Part shown: positions 1 through 9,183 of the stretch, one piece after another | Layout: every line of letters starts with the position of its first letter | How positions within the stretch are numbered: the first letter of the stretch is position 1 | Origin: Promicromonospora sukumoe 327MFSha3.1 | Lineage (GTDB): Bacteria; Actinomycetota; Actinomycetes; Actinomycetales; Cellulomonadaceae | Length of the DNA: 64,000 nt | Direction of reading: 5' to 3' | Assembly: GCF_000385135.1 (NCBI RefSeq) | Contig: NZ_ARQM01000010.1 | Span: 248,001-312,000, forward strand | The notes under the pieces: model-generated | Databases searched by the model: none | Told to the model about the DNA's origin: nothing | The model's input: the letters and a program-made list of their open reading frames with translations, nothing else | Made by a program: the position numbers and the translations under genes

Positions 1-104
1 ACCCCGCGACGGGCGTGCTGCGGCACGTCGACGCCGGGTACGACGACGCCGCCGCTGCGGCGGAGCGCGGCGGGCTGCGCGTGCCGATGCGGGAGGGGGC
101 GTGA
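1..104 (+). CDS. hutU: Urocanate hydratase, C-terminal end (partial)
   Basis: Only the last 33 codons are inside the window, read from base 3 to a TGA at 102-104. The visible peptide contains [14 protein letters not shown], which is typical of the extreme C-terminus of urocanase, the NAD-dependent enzyme that converts urocanate to imidazolonepropionate in histidine catabolism. The stop codon overlaps the GTG start of the next gene (GTGA at 101-104), so the two are translationally coupled. The downstream hutF and hutI genes strongly support the call, because a short tail alone would be weak evidence. Confidence 0.85.
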   Translation, partial: PATGVLRHVDAGYDDAAAAAERGGLRVPMREGA

Positions 105-1723
105 CGGGCTCGTCCGGCGTCGGCGCCCTGCTCGACGCGATCGCCGACGTCGGACGGGCGGCGTCCGGCGGGTACGAGCGGTTCGCCTGGACCGCGCACG
201 ACCTGACCCTGCGCGAGTGGTTCGCCGCCGAGGCGGCCGCGCGCGGGCTCGACGTCGTGCTGGACCGCGCGGGGAACCAGTGGGCGTGGTGGGGCGACCC
301 GGACGCCGACGGGCCCGGCGTCGTCACGGGCAGTCACCTCGACTCGGTGCCGGGCGGCGGCGCCTTCGACGGCCCGCTGGGTGTGGCGGGCGCGTTCGCG
401 GCGCTGGACGCGCTGCGGGCGTCCGGCGTCGTGCCCGTGCGGCCGCTCGGGATCGTGAACTTCTCCGACGAGGAGGGGGCGCGGTTCGGGCTGGCGTGCC
501 TCGGGTCGCGGGCCGTGACCGGGACGGTTCCGGCCGACCGGCTGCTCGCGCTGCGGGACGGGGCCGGGGACAGGTTGGCGGAGGTGCTGGGGGCTGCGGT
601 CCGGGGCGTGCCGCTCGAGCACTATGGCCGGGACCCCGAGACGCTGGCGCGGATCGGCGTCTTCGTCGAGCTCCACGTGGAACAGGGCCGGTACCTCGCC
701 GACCTGCCCGAACATGAGGCCGCCCCCGTCGCGGTCGGCGCGGTGATCTGGCCGCACGGCCGCTGGCGGGTCGATCTCGCGGGCGAGGCCAACCACGCCG
801 GCACCACGCCGCTGGCCCACCGGCACGATCCGATGCTCGACCTCGCGCGCCTCATCACCGACGTCCGCGCCGCCGCCGAGCACGCCGGGGCGCTCGCGAC
901 CCTGGCGAAGGTGCAGGTCGAGCCCAACGGCGTCAACGCGATCCCGTCGCGCGTCCGGGCGTGGATCGACGCCCGCGCCGAAACGGAACACGCCGTCCGT
1001 TCCGTGATCGGCGCGCCGGCGAGCGAGGGTCGGTCGGGTGGCGCGGCGTCGAACGTAGGGGTTGTCGCTGCATCAGGGCTCAGAGACCGAGCAGGCCTAC
1101 GTTCGACGGCGCACGTTGCCGGCGGGCCGAGCGATGGTTCGGCGAACGTAGAGGTAGTCGGCGCATCAGGGCTCATGGACCGAGCAGGCCTACGTTCGAC
1201 GGCGGAGCTGGCCGGCGGCCTGAGCGGCAGTCTGGCCGGCGTGCCAGGCGTCGGGCTCGCCCGGTGGCAGCCCGTCGAGGAGTCGTGGACCCCCGCGACC
1301 GTCTTCGACCCGGCCCTCGCGGCCCGGCTCGCCGACGTCGTCGGGCGGCCCGGCTCCGGCCTGCCCGCGCCCGTGATCGGCACGGGCGCCGGGCACGACG
1401 CCGGCATCCTCGCCGCGGCCGGAATCCCCACGGCGATGCTGTTCGTGCGCAACCCGACCGGCGTCTCCCACTCGCCGGCCGAGCACGCCGAACCGGCCGA
1501 CTGCGACGCCGGAGTCCACGCCCTGACCGCCGTCCTCGCCGACCTGCTGACGGCCCCGGACCTGGAGCGGTCCCCGGCGGGCCCGGAGCCTGTCCCAACG
1601 GCAGCGACGCCGACCTCGGCAGCCCCGACCCCGCTCCCCCCGACCCCGACTCCGCTCCCGACAGCCCCGGCGTCGGCCCCGGCCGGTCCGTCCCGGGACT
1701 CGACCCGCCACGATCACCTTTGA
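101..1723 (+). CDS. M20-family allantoate amidohydrolase-like hydrolase of the hut operon
   Basis: 540 aa, GTG start overlapping the hutU stop. M20/M28 di-metal hydrolase signatures are present: [10 protein letters not shown] with H79, GAFDG with D90, SDEEGARFG with E124-E125, ELHVEQG, and GAGHDAG near the C-terminus. The family (allantoate amidohydrolase, N-carbamoyl amino-acid hydrolase) opens C-N bonds. Between hutU and hutF it probably takes the N-formylglutamate step in place of hutG; this role is inferred from context. The protein is about 120 residues longer than usual. An insert at roughly residues 316-378 in the lid or dimerisation domain consists of two 31-residue tandem repeats made of palindromic repeat DNA, and the last 45 residues form a Pro/Ala/Thr-rich tail. 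The stop codon lies inside a 33-bp-armed hairpin. Confidence 0.85.
   Translation: MTGSSGVGALLDAIADVGRAASGGYERFAWTAHDLTLREWFAAEAAARGLDVVLDRAGNQWAWWGDPDADGPGVVTGSHLDSVPGGGAFDGPLGVAGAFAALDALRASGVVPVRPLGIVNFSDEEGARFGLACLGSRAVTGTVPADRLLALRDGAGDRLAEVLGAAVRGVPLEHYGRDPETLARIGVFVELHVEQGRYLADLPEHEAAPVAVGAVIWPHGRWRVDLAGEANHAGTTPLAHRHDPMLDLARLITDVRAAAEHAGALATLAKVQVEPNGVNAIPSRVRAWIDARAETEHAVRSVIGAPASEGRSGGAASNVGVVAASGLRDRAGLRSTAHVAGGPSDGSANVEVVGASGLMDRAGLRSTAELAGGLSGSLAGVPGVGLARWQPVEESWTPATVFDPALAARLADVVGRPGSGLPAPVIGTGAGHDAGILAAAGIPTAMLFVRNPTGVSHSPAEHAEPADCDAGVHALTAVLADLLTAPDLERSPAGPEPVPTAATPTSAAPTPLPPTPTPLPTAPASAPAGPSRDSTRHDHL
1048..1233 (+). repeat. 93-bp in-frame tandem repeat carrying two family A palindrome copies
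   Basis: Two adjacent 93-bp units (1048-1140 and 1141-1233) lie inside the M20 coding sequence. Each begins with a 60-bp element bounded by CGAACGTAGG-like and CCTACGTTCGAC arms, followed by a degenerate 33-bp spacer. Since 93 is divisible by three, the frame is kept and the repeats encode two versions of a 31-residue segment containing [12 protein letters not shown] and [12 protein letters not shown]. The same arms occur as free-standing palindromes at 4606-4661, 4809-4868 and 37593-37648. Confidence 0.9.
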
Positions 1724-1785
1724 GGCCTAAGTTTCTTCGCTTTGGGCCACGCCAAAGCGAAGAAACTTAGGCCTCAAAGGTGATC
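1712..1785. repeat. Family B palindrome, copy 1
   Basis: Perfect inverted repeat with 33-bp arms (1712-1744 and 1753-1785) and an 8-base loop. The arm core AGGCCTAAGTTTCTTCGC is shared with four other sites in the window. It overlaps the stop codon of the M20 gene (1721-1723) and lies upstream of hutF, inside what looks like one operon. It could be a terminator, attenuator or mRNA-stabilising hairpin; there is no T-run after the stem. Confidence 0.9.
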
Positions 1786-1817
1786 AGCGACGGGACACCG
1801 AGCACGAGAGGAGAAGC

Positions 1818-3263
1818 ATGAGCGACTACTGGTGCGAGCGAGCCTGGCTGCCCGGACCCGGCGAACCAGGCTCACCCGGCGAACCCCGCGGCCACATCGC
1901 CGAGTCCGTCCGGGTCGAGACCGAGGCCGGCCGGATCGTCGCCGTCGAGCACGGCGTCCCGGCCGCCGACGGCGACGTGCGCCTCCGCGGTGTCGTCCTC
2001 CCCGGCCTAGCCGACGCGCACTCGCACGCCTTCCACCGCGCGCTGCGCGGCCGCACCCACGCCGACGGTGGATCGTTCTGGACCTGGCGCCAGGGCATGT
2101 ACGCCCTGGCAGCGGCCCTGACGCCCGACCTCTACGAGCGGCTGGCCCGCGCCGTCTACGCGGAGCTCGCGCTCGGCGGGACCACCGCCGTCGGCGAGTT
2201 CCACTACGTGCACCACCGGCCTGACGGCACCCCGTACCCCGCGGCGCAGGGCGGCCCGAACGCCATGGCCGAGGCCCTCCGCTCCGCCGCCCGCGACGCC
2301 GGAGTGCACCTCACGCTGCTCGACACCTGCTACCTGCACGGCGGCCTCGGCCCCGACGGGCACCAGCCGCTCGCTCACGAGCAGGCCCGGTTCGGCGACG
2401 GCACGGCCGAGGCGTGGGCCCGGCGCGTCGACGCGCTCCGCACCGCCTGGGCCGACGACGACCGCGTGCTCGTCGGCGCCGCCGCCCACTCGGTGCGCGC
2501 CGTCGCGCCGGACGAGCTCGCCGCCGTCGCCCGCTGGGCCCAGGACGCGAGGGCGCCCCTGCACGTCCACCTGTCCGAGCAGCCCGGGGAGAACCAGGGG
2601 GCGCTCGCGGCCTTCGGCGTCACCCCGACGCGCCTGCTGCACGACGCCGGGGCGCTCGGCCCCGGCACGACCGCCGTGCACGCGGTACACCTGACCGACG
2701 ACGACGTCGCGCTGCTCGGCACCTCGGGTACGGGCGTCTGCCTCTGCCCGACGACGGAGCGCGACCTCGCCGACGGCATCGCCCCCGGGCTCCGGCTGGC
2801 GCGCGCGGGGAGCCCGCTGTCGGTCGGCACGGACCAGCACGTGACCGCCGACGTGCTCGCCGAGGCCCGCGGGGTCGAGGAGCACGAGCGGCTCGCCACC
2901 GGCGGGCGCGGTGCGTTCGACCCGGCGGCCCTGGTCGACGTCGCGACGTCGGCCGGGCACGCCGCGCTCGGCCGGCCTGGCGCCGGGCGCATCGCCGCGG
3001 GCGCGCCCGCGGACCTCGTCGCCGTGCGGACCGACACGGTGCGCACCGCCGGGAGCGACCCCGCACAGCTCGTGCTGGTCGCGGGCGCGGCGGACGCGTC
3101 CGACGTCGTCGCGGGCGGCGAGCTCGTGGTGCGCGACGGCGTGCACCGGGCCGGCGACGTCGCGCGGATGCTCGCCGAGGCGATCGACGAGATCTGGGCC
3201 GCCGCCGAGCGGGACACCGAGCGGGACCTGACGCACGACATCACCAGGGGGAGCGACGCATGA
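1818..3263 (+). CDS. hutF: Formimidoylglutamate deiminase
   Basis: 481 aa, ATG start preceded by GAGGAG. HutF is a cytosolic amidohydrolase-superfamily metalloenzyme that deiminates N-formimidoyl-L-glutamate to N-formyl-L-glutamate and ammonia, the branch of histidine breakdown that bypasses HutG-type formiminoglutamase. Metal and catalytic motifs are visible: [12 protein letters not shown] (HxH), a histidine in [21 protein letters not shown], and [11 protein letters not shown] with the late Asp. Length fits the family. The stop overlaps the hutI start in an ATGA at 3260-3263. Confidence 0.93.
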   Translation: MSDYWCERAWLPGPGEPGSPGEPRGHIAESVRVETEAGRIVAVEHGVPAADGDVRLRGVVLPGLADAHSHAFHRALRGRTHADGGSFWTWRQGMYALAAALTPDLYERLARAVYAELALGGTTAVGEFHYVHHRPDGTPYPAAQGGPNAMAEALRSAARDAGVHLTLLDTCYLHGGLGPDGHQPLAHEQARFGDGTAEAWARRVDALRTAWADDDRVLVGAAAHSVRAVAPDELAAVARWAQDARAPLHVHLSEQPGENQGALAAFGVTPTRLLHDAGALGPGTTAVHAVHLTDDDVALLGTSGTGVCLCPTTERDLADGIAPGLRLARAGSPLSVGTDQHVTADVLAEARGVEEHERLATGGRGAFDPAALVDVATSAGHAALGRPGAGRIAAGAPADLVAVRTDTVRTAGSDPAQLVLVAGAADASDVVAGGELVVRDGVHRAGDVARMLAEAIDEIWAAAERDTERDLTHDITRGSDA

Positions 3264-4579
3264 GCGTGCTGCTGACGAACATCGGCGAGCTGGTCACCAA
3301 CGACCCGGACCACGGCGGGACGGGGCCGGGCGGCGCCTCGGGCGGCGCCTCGGCCGGGATATCGTCCGGCGGCAGCGGGATCGCGCCCGACGGCCTCGGC
3401 CTCGTGCCGGACGCCGCCGTCGTCGTAGAGAACGGGCGCATCGCCTGGACGGGGCCGGCGACGTCGGCCCCCGCGGCGGACGACGTCGTCGACCTCGCGG
3501 GGCGCTGCGTGCTCCCGGGCTTCGTGGACTCGCACTCGCACACGGTGTTCGCGGGCGACCGTTCGGCCGAGTTCGCGGCGCGCATGACCGGCGAGCCGTA
3601 CACCGGCGGCGGCATCGCGACGACGGTCGCCGCGACCCGTGCCGCGAGCGAGGACGCCCTCCGGGCGCGCGGCACCGCGCTGGTGCGCGAGATGCTCGCG
3701 CAGGGCACCACGACCGTCGAGATCAAGAGCGGCTACGGCCAGGACGTCGCGACCGAGGCCCGCACGCTGCGGATCGCACGGGAGCTCACCCCGGAGACGA
3801 CGTACCTCGGCGCGCACACCGTCCCGGCCGAGTACGCCGACGACCGCGCCGGGTACGTCGGCCTCGTGACCGGGCCGATGCTCGCCGCCTGCGCCCCGCA
3901 CGCCCGCTGGATCGACGTGTTCTGCGAGCCCGCCGCGCCCACGGCCTTCGACGAGGACGAGGCCCGCGCCGTCCTGCGCGCCGGACTCCGCGCCGGGCTG
4001 GGCGCGCGCGTGCACGGCAACCAGCTCTCGGCGGGCCCGGGGGTGCGGCTCGCCGTCGAGGTCGGGGCGGCGAGCGTGGACCACTGCACCCACCTGACCG
4101 ACGCCGACGTCGACGCGCTGGCCGCCTCGTGGAGCGGGGCCGGGTCCGGCGACGTCATGCCCGGGGACGTCCGGTCCGCCGACGTCGGCTCTGGTGCGCG
4201 GCTCGGCACCGTCGCGACCCTGCTGCCCGCGGTCGAGTTCTCCACGCGGTCGCCGTACCCCGACGCGCGCCGCCTGCTGGCCGCGGGCGTGCCCGTCGCG
4301 CTCGCCACGGACTGCAACCCGGGCTCCGGCTACTCGTCGTCGATGCCGTTCGTGGTCGCGCTCGCGGTGCGCGAGATGCGGATGAGCCCGGCCCAGGCCC
4401 TCTGGTCGGCGACGGCGGGCGGCGCACTGGCGCTCCGCCGGGACGACGTCGGACACCTGGGCGTCGGCGCCCGCGCCGACCTGACCGTGCTCGACGCCCC
4501 GAGCCACACCTACCTGGCCTACCGCCCGGGCGTCCCGCTGGTCCACGAGGTCTGGCGAAACGGCACCCGCGCCGTCTGA
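3260..4579 (+). CDS. hutI: Imidazolonepropionase
   Basis: 439 aa, ATG start coupled to hutF through ATGA. HutI hydrolyses 4-imidazolone-5-propanoate to N-formimidoyl-L-glutamate, the reaction before HutF. Signatures are [15 protein letters not shown] (HxH metal site), [35 protein letters not shown] and [14 protein letters not shown]. The N-terminal segment between the first strand and the catalytic barrel has a Gly/Ser-rich insertion, and another hydrophilic insertion sits near residue 295; both look like tolerated loops. It is the last gene of the hut operon seen here. Confidence 0.94.
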   Translation: MSVLLTNIGELVTNDPDHGGTGPGGASGGASAGISSGGSGIAPDGLGLVPDAAVVVENGRIAWTGPATSAPAADDVVDLAGRCVLPGFVDSHSHTVFAGDRSAEFAARMTGEPYTGGGIATTVAATRAASEDALRARGTALVREMLAQGTTTVEIKSGYGQDVATEARTLRIARELTPETTYLGAHTVPAEYADDRAGYVGLVTGPMLAACAPHARWIDVFCEPAAPTAFDEDEARAVLRAGLRAGLGARVHGNQLSAGPGVRLAVEVGAASVDHCTHLTDADVDALAASWSGAGSGDVMPGDVRSADVGSGARLGTVATLLPAVEFSTRSPYPDARRLLAAGVPVALATDCNPGSGYSSSMPFVVALAVREMRMSPAQALWSATAGGALALRRDDVGHLGVGARADLTVLDAPSHTYLAYRPGVPLVHEVWRNGTRAV

Positions 4580-4605
4580 CACGACCTCGCGAGAGCGCCG
4601 GCCGG

Positions 4606-4661
4606 CGAACGTAGGCTTGCTCGGCCCAAGAGCCCTCTTGGACCGACCAACCCTACGTTCG
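4606..4661. repeat. Family A palindrome, imperfect copy
   Basis: Arms CGAACGTAGG at 4606-4615 and CCTACGTTCG at 4652-4661 enclose further imperfect pairing. Outside the core the pairing continues, imperfectly, from about 4583 to 4687, making this the longest and most degenerate family A element. Confidence 0.8.
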
Positions 4662-4691
4662 GCGCCGAGCGCTCTGACCGCGCGAGAGTGG

Positions 4692-4761
4692 TCTCCTTTG
4701 AGGCCCAGGTTTCTTCGGTTTCGGGTGACCCAAAGCGAAGAAACCTAGGCCTCGAAGGAGA
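4692..4761. repeat. Family B palindrome, imperfect copy 2
   Basis: TCTCCTTTGAGGCCCAGG starts the left arm and the right arm ends in CTCGAAGGAGA, with CAAAGCGAAGAAACCTAGG in between. It matches the family B core with several mismatches, which suggests an older copy. Confidence 0.8.
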
Positions 4762-4808
4762 TGCCTCCCGCGGAGTCCACTTGTCGTCGGCCACGAACGA
4801 CCCACGCA

Positions 4809-4868
4809 GTCGAACGTAGGGTTGCTCGGCTCAAGACGGCTCTTGAGCCGAGCAACCCTACGTTCGAC
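4809..4868. repeat. Family A palindrome, perfect copy
   Basis: Perfect 28-bp arms (4809-4836 and 4841-4868) with a 4-base loop. Total length is 60 bp, the same as each copy inside the M20 gene. It ends 35 bp beyond the beta-galactosidase stop codon. Confidence 0.92.
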
Positions 4869-4903
4869 GGTGGCCGGTTCAGCGCCGAAGCCAGCCCTGA
4901 TGC

Positions 4904-6736
4904 CTACTGTTCCGTGATGCCCAGGTCCGGTCCTGCCACGAAGCTTGCCCGCCCCGCGGACGCCCCGTGGAGCTCCAGGAGCACCAGCTCGTTGCCCGTC
5001 TCGCGCACCAGCGGGCCCGGCACGTACAGCGTGTGCGTGGGCCCGAGGCTCCAGTAGCGCCCCAGCAGCTCGCCGTTGACCCAGGCCAGGCCCTTGGTCC
5101 AGCCGTCGAGCCGCAGGAAGTGGTCGGCCCCGCCCGCGGAGTCGAACGTGCCGCGGAACAGCCCGGCGCCGACCGGCCCCGGCACCGCGCCGTCCGGCAC
5201 CGGGGGCAGCGCGCGGCCCGGCGCGTCGAGCGCCGCGCGCAGCAGCTCCGGCGCGTCCTCGACGCGCAGTGCCGCAGCCTCCCAGTCGTCGATCGTGCGC
5301 ACCGCGGTGCGCGCCGGCCCGATCAGGCCCTTGGGCTCGCCGATCCGCTTGCCGTAGTTGACCCGGCCCTGGTCCTCCACCAGGAGCGTGAGGTCACCCG
5401 CGCGGGCCGGCAGCGCGACGGCGAAGGTGTGCGAGCCGCGGTCGAGCACGCCGACCTGCTCGTCGTCGACCAGCACGACGGCGCGGTCGCGCACCTCGCT
5501 CAGGGTCAGCACCAGGTCGTCGGGGCGGATCCGCGTGCGGTAGACGGCGAAGCCGGACCACAGCCGCAGGTCGTCGGTGGTCGGCGTCGACGTGAAGACC
5601 TGCAGATCCTCGCGCAGCAGGCTCGGCAGCGCGTGGGCCAGCGGCACCTGCGCGGTCAGGCCGACCTCCAGCACCGGCGCCCCAGAACCAGCCCCAGAAC
5701 CAGTCTCAGAACCAGAGGACCCCACGTCGAGCTCCGCCACCGGCAGGTGCCGCGCGATCACCTCACGCATCGCGTGGTACTTGGCGGTCGGCGTGCCGTC
5801 CTCGGCCAGCGGCGCGTCGTAGTCGTACGACGTCGCGATGGGCCGGTAGATGCCCTTGTCGTTGGCGCCGCTGGTCAGCCCGAAGTTGGTGCCGCCGTGG
5901 AACATGTACAGGTTCACGGACCCGCCGGCCGCGAGCAGGTCGTCCAGGTCGGCGGCGTTCGCCTCGGCGGGCGCGATGTGGTGCTCCAGGCCCCACGAGT
6001 CGAACCAGCCGTTCCAGAACTCCATGCACATGAGCGGTCCCGTGGCCTGGTGCCGCCGCAGGATCTCCAGCCGCTCCGTGCTGCGCGAGCCGAACGTCGC
6101 CGTCTTGTGCAGCTCGGGCAGGCCGCCGCGGGCCAGCATCTCGTCGTCGGCCTGGTCGCAGGTGAACAGGGGCACGTCGATGCCCTGCTCGCGGGTCAGG
6201 TCGACGAGCGCCCGCAGGTACTGCTGCCGCTCCGGCAGCGGGTCGTCGCCGTAGGCGCCGTACTCGTTCTCCACCTGGACCATGAGCACCGGCCCCCCGC
6301 GCGTCACCTGGCGCTCGGCCACGAGCGGCAGCAGGTTCGCGAAGTACGTGCCGATCGCCGCGAGGAACCGCGGCTCGTGCCGGCGCACGCCCACCTCGGG
6401 GTCGGCGAACAGCCAGCCGGGCAGCCCGCCACCGTCCCACTCGGCGCAGATGTACGGCCCCGGTCGCACGATCGCGTACAGGCCCTCGGCGGCCACCAGG
6501 TCGAGGAACCGCGCGAGGTCGCGCCGCCCGGTCAGGTCGAACACGTCCGGGTCCGGCGCGTGGAAGTTCCACGGCACGTACGTCTCGATGGTGTTCAGGC
6601 CCATGAGCCGGGCCTTGCGGATCCGGTCGGCCCACTGGTCGGGGTGCACGCGGAAGTAGTGCAGCGCGCCGCTGACGACCTGCATCGGGCGGCCGTCGAG
6701 CTCGAAGTCCTCGGGGCCGATGTCGAACGTGGGCAT
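4904..6736 (-). CDS. GH35 beta-galactosidase
   Basis: 610 aa, ATG start at 6736. It opens with a family-typical segment (FELDGRPMQVVSGALHYFRV) and contains VENEYGAYGDD with the expected acid/base E158 and CMEFWNGWFDSWG with the expected nucleophile E239, followed by beta-sandwich domains. GH35 enzymes remove non-reducing-end beta-galactose. No signal peptide is seen, so it should act in the cytosol on oligosaccharides brought in by the ABC importer encoded just upstream. It is the last gene of the importer operon and is separated from the binding-protein gene by a hairpin at 6787-6821. Exact substrate is unknown. Confidence 0.93.
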   Translation of the reverse strand: MPTFDIGPEDFELDGRPMQVVSGALHYFRVHPDQWADRIRKARLMGLNTIETYVPWNFHAPDPDVFDLTGRRDLARFLDLVAAEGLYAIVRPGPYICAEWDGGGLPGWLFADPEVGVRRHEPRFLAAIGTYFANLLPLVAERQVTRGGPVLMVQVENEYGAYGDDPLPERQQYLRALVDLTREQGIDVPLFTCDQADDEMLARGGLPELHKTATFGSRSTERLEILRRHQATGPLMCMEFWNGWFDSWGLEHHIAPAEANAADLDDLLAAGGSVNLYMFHGGTNFGLTSGANDKGIYRPIATSYDYDAPLAEDGTPTAKYHAMREVIARHLPVAELDVGSSGSETGSGAGSGAPVLEVGLTAQVPLAHALPSLLREDLQVFTSTPTTDDLRLWSGFAVYRTRIRPDDLVLTLSEVRDRAVVLVDDEQVGVLDRGSHTFAVALPARAGDLTLLVEDQGRVNYGKRIGEPKGLIGPARTAVRTIDDWEAAALRVEDAPELLRAALDAPGRALPPVPDGAVPGPVGAGLFRGTFDSAGGADHFLRLDGWTKGLAWVNGELLGRYWSLGPTHTLYVPGPLVRETGNELVLLELHGASAGRASFVAGPDLGITEQ

Positions 6737-6786
6737 GTGTGCGTCCTCAGGGGGTGCGGTCTGCGGGTACTGGGGGTGGGGCAAGA

Positions 6787-6821
6787 GGACGACGGCGGGG
6801 GAAGGCCCCCCGCCGTCGTCC
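6787..6821 (-). terminator. GC-rich hairpin between importer genes and beta-galactosidase
   Basis: Perfect 15-bp arms GGACGACGGCGGGGG (6787-6801) and its complement (6807-6821) with a 5-base loop. It lies between the substrate-binding protein gene and the beta-galactosidase gene on the minus strand. It could lower beta-galactosidase expression relative to the binding protein or protect the 3' end of the upstream mRNA. Confidence 0.7.
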
Positions 6822-6840
6822 CTGGTCGATCAGCCGCGGC

Positions 6841-8181
6841 TCACTCGCCGACGGTGAAGCCCTGCTCGTTGCCGTACTTCACGATCGAGTCCTGCCAGGC
6901 GGCGAGGCCGTCCGACAGCGAGGTCGAGCCCGTGTAGGCCTGGCCGACGGTGTCGGGGAACACGCTGTTGGCGTAGACCTGGTACGGCAGGTACTGCCAG
7001 CCGGGGACCACACCGGTGGCCGACGCCGAGAGCACCTCGTTGATCTTCTGGCCGCCGAAGTACTCCGACTCCTCGGCGAGGAACTTCTCGTCCTCGAGGT
7101 CGGCGAGCGTCGCCGGGAAGTTGCCGCCCTCGAGACGCGTGGCGACGCCGTCGCCGGCGTTCGCGTACTCCAGGAAGCCGTAGGCCAGGGCCTTCTTGGT
7201 GCTGGCCTCGGTCACCGACAGGGCGGAGCCGCCGTTCTCGGCGGTCTCGTTCGAGCCCTCGGTCCACTGCGGCATGGGGGCCACGCGCCAGTCGCCCGAC
7301 GCCGGGGCGGCGCCCGACTCGAGGTTCGCGGGCATCCAGGCGCCGGTCACCAGGGCGGCGATCTCACCGCTGCCCAGGCCCTGGAACCACTCGTCCGACC
7401 AGGCGGGGACGTCGGCGACGAGGTCGTCGTCCAGGAGCTGCTGCCACATGTCGGCGAACTTGGCCGAGCCCTCGTCGGCGAGGTTCACGGTCACGTCGGT
7501 GCCGCTCACCTCGAACGGGTGGCCGCCGGCCTGCCAGATCATCGACGTCGCGAACCCGGCGTCGCCGTTGTCCGCGGTGATGTACGTGTTCTTGTCGAAC
7601 GCGTGGATCTTCTCGGCGGCGGTGACGAACTCGTCCCAGGTGGCGGGCACCTCGACGCCGGCGTCCTCGAACGTCTTGGCGTTGTAGAACAGCGCCATCG
7701 GGCCGGAGTCCATGGGCAGGCCGTACACGGCGTCGCCGTCGGTCACGGCGCCCCACGGGCCGGGGGAGTAGGTGCCGTCGAGCTCGCTCGCGCCCAGCGG
7801 CGCGAGGTCGGCGAGCGACCCGCCGATGGAGAACTGCGGCAGGGCGTAGTACTCCATCTGCGCGACGTCGGGCACGCCCGAGCCGGCGCTGATGGCGTTC
7901 TGCAGCGCCACGTAGTGGTCGTTGCCGGTACCGACGTTCGCCAGCTCGACGTTCACGTTCGGGTACTCGGCCTCGAAGTCCTCGACGACCTTGTCCAGCG
8001 TGGGCTCCCAGGCCCAGACCAGCAGGTCGCCGCCCTCCTCGAGCGCGGCCGAGATGTCCTCGGGGGACACCGTCTCCGCGGCGTCGCCGCCGTCGGACCC
8101 GGACCCGCACGCGGTCAGGGCGAGCGCCAGGGCGCCGGCCGCGGCGAACGCGCCGACAGCGCGGTGGTGGCGGATGGTCAT
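6841..8181 (-). CDS. ABC sugar transporter substrate-binding lipoprotein
   Basis: 446 aa, start at the internal ATG 8181. The N-terminus is a lipoprotein signal peptide ending in the lipobox LTAC with C25. The mature part has the layout of family 1 extracellular solute-binding proteins (MalE type), with a Trp-rich C-terminal half. It should capture an oligosaccharide outside the membrane and deliver it to the two permeases encoded upstream. No ATPase gene is nearby, as is common in actinobacteria, where one MsiK-type ATPase serves many sugar importers. Co-location with the GH35 gene suggests a galactosyl oligosaccharide. Confidence 0.93.
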   Translation of the reverse strand: MTIRHHRAVGAFAAAGALALALTACGSGSDGGDAAETVSPEDISAALEEGGDLLVWAWEPTLDKVVEDFEAEYPNVNVELANVGTGNDHYVALQNAISAGSGVPDVAQMEYYALPQFSIGGSLADLAPLGASELDGTYSPGPWGAVTDGDAVYGLPMDSGPMALFYNAKTFEDAGVEVPATWDEFVTAAEKIHAFDKNTYITADNGDAGFATSMIWQAGGHPFEVSGTDVTVNLADEGSAKFADMWQQLLDDDLVADVPAWSDEWFQGLGSGEIAALVTGAWMPANLESGAAPASGDWRVAPMPQWTEGSNETAENGGSALSVTEASTKKALAYGFLEYANAGDGVATRLEGGNFPATLADLEDEKFLAEESEYFGGQKINEVLSASATGVVPGWQYLPYQVYANSVFPDTVGQAYTGSTSLSDGLAAWQDSIVKYGNEQGFTVGE

Positions 8182-8253
8182 GGTGGTTCCTCTCACTTCA
8201 TCGTCAAGCGGATCTGTCTGGGGGGAAGTCTTCGGGCGGCAGGCCCGGCCGCG

Positions 8254-9180
8254 TCACTCCTTGACGCTGCCGGCGGCCAGACCCGACTGCCAGTAGCGCT
8301 GGAGCAGCAGGAAGGCCACGATCAGCGGCAGGATCGTCAGGAGCGAGCCGGCGATCACGAGGTTGAAGATGGCCTCGCCGCCCGCGGTGGTGGCCTGGGC
8401 GTTCCACGCGTTCAGGCCCAGCGTCAGCGGGTACCAGGAGGGGTCGCGCAGCATGATCAGCGGCAGGAAGTAGTTGTTCCACGTGGCGACCACGGTGAAC
8501 AGCAGCACCGTCACGATGCCGGGCGCCATCATCGGCAGGCACACCTGGAAGAACGTGCGGGCCTCGCTCGCGCCGTCGAGGCGGGCGGCCTCCATGATCT
8601 CGTCCGGCACCGCGTCGGCCGCGAACGTCCACATGAGGTAGAGCCCGAACGGCGAGATGAGCGACGGGATGATGACCGACCAGGGCGTGTTCGTCAGGCC
8701 CATGTTCGCGAACATGAGGAACGTGGGCACGGCCAGCGCGGTACCCGGCACGGCCACGGCGCCGATGACGACGGCGAACACGGCGCGCTTGCCCGGGAAG
8801 TCGAACTTGGCCAGGCCGTAGCCGCCGAGCAGCGCCAGCAGGGTGGCCCCGCCCGCGCCGAGCACGACGTACATCAGCGTGTTGAGGAACCAGCGGCCGA
8901 AGACGCCGCCGTCGTAGGTCAGGACGCCGACGATGTTGTCCCACAGCGCGAAGTCGCCGCTGAACCACAGGCCGAACGAGCTGAACAGGTCGGGCTGCGT
9001 CTTGGTCGCGTTGATCAGCAGCCAGACGAGCGGGATCAGCGCGTAGATGCCGATCAGGGCCGTCAGGACCGTGAGCAGGATGCTGCGCGTGGGCCGGGCG
9101 TGCGAGCTGCGGCGGTTCCGCAGCCGGGGCGGGGCCTTCTTGGGGCGCACGGTGGGCGCGGTCATCAGGACGTTGCTCAT
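8254..9180 (-). CDS. ABC sugar transporter permease, MalG type
   Basis: 308 aa, six predicted membrane helices. The cytoplasmic EAA loop is visible as EIMEAARLDGASEARTF, the docking site for the ATPase. It starts three bases after the upstream permease gene ends, so the two are co-transcribed. It forms the channel with the MalF-type partner. The basic N-terminal stretch (PKKAPPRLRNRRSSHARPTR) precedes the first helix. Confidence 0.94.
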   Translation of the reverse strand: MSNVLMTAPTVRPKKAPPRLRNRRSSHARPTRSILLTVLTALIGIYALIPLVWLLINATKTQPDLFSSFGLWFSGDFALWDNIVGVLTYDGGVFGRWFLNTLMYVVLGAGGATLLALLGGYGLAKFDFPGKRAVFAVVIGAVAVPGTALAVPTFLMFANMGLTNTPWSVIIPSLISPFGLYLMWTFAADAVPDEIMEAARLDGASEARTFFQVCLPMMAPGIVTVLLFTVVATWNNYFLPLIMLRDPSWYPLTLGLNAWNAQATTAGGEAIFNLVIAGSLLTILPLIVAFLLLQRYWQSGLAAGSVKE

Positions 9181-9183
9181 GGC

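Larger units (their letters stand above)
4580..4903. other. Intergenic region between hutI and the beta-galactosidase gene, filled with palindromes
   Basis: 324 bp between converging genes. It holds no credible ORF. Nearly all of it is inverted-repeat DNA: an imperfect family A element, an imperfect family B element and a perfect family A element. These probably serve as bidirectional transcription stops for hutI and the beta-galactosidase operon. Confidence 0.8.
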
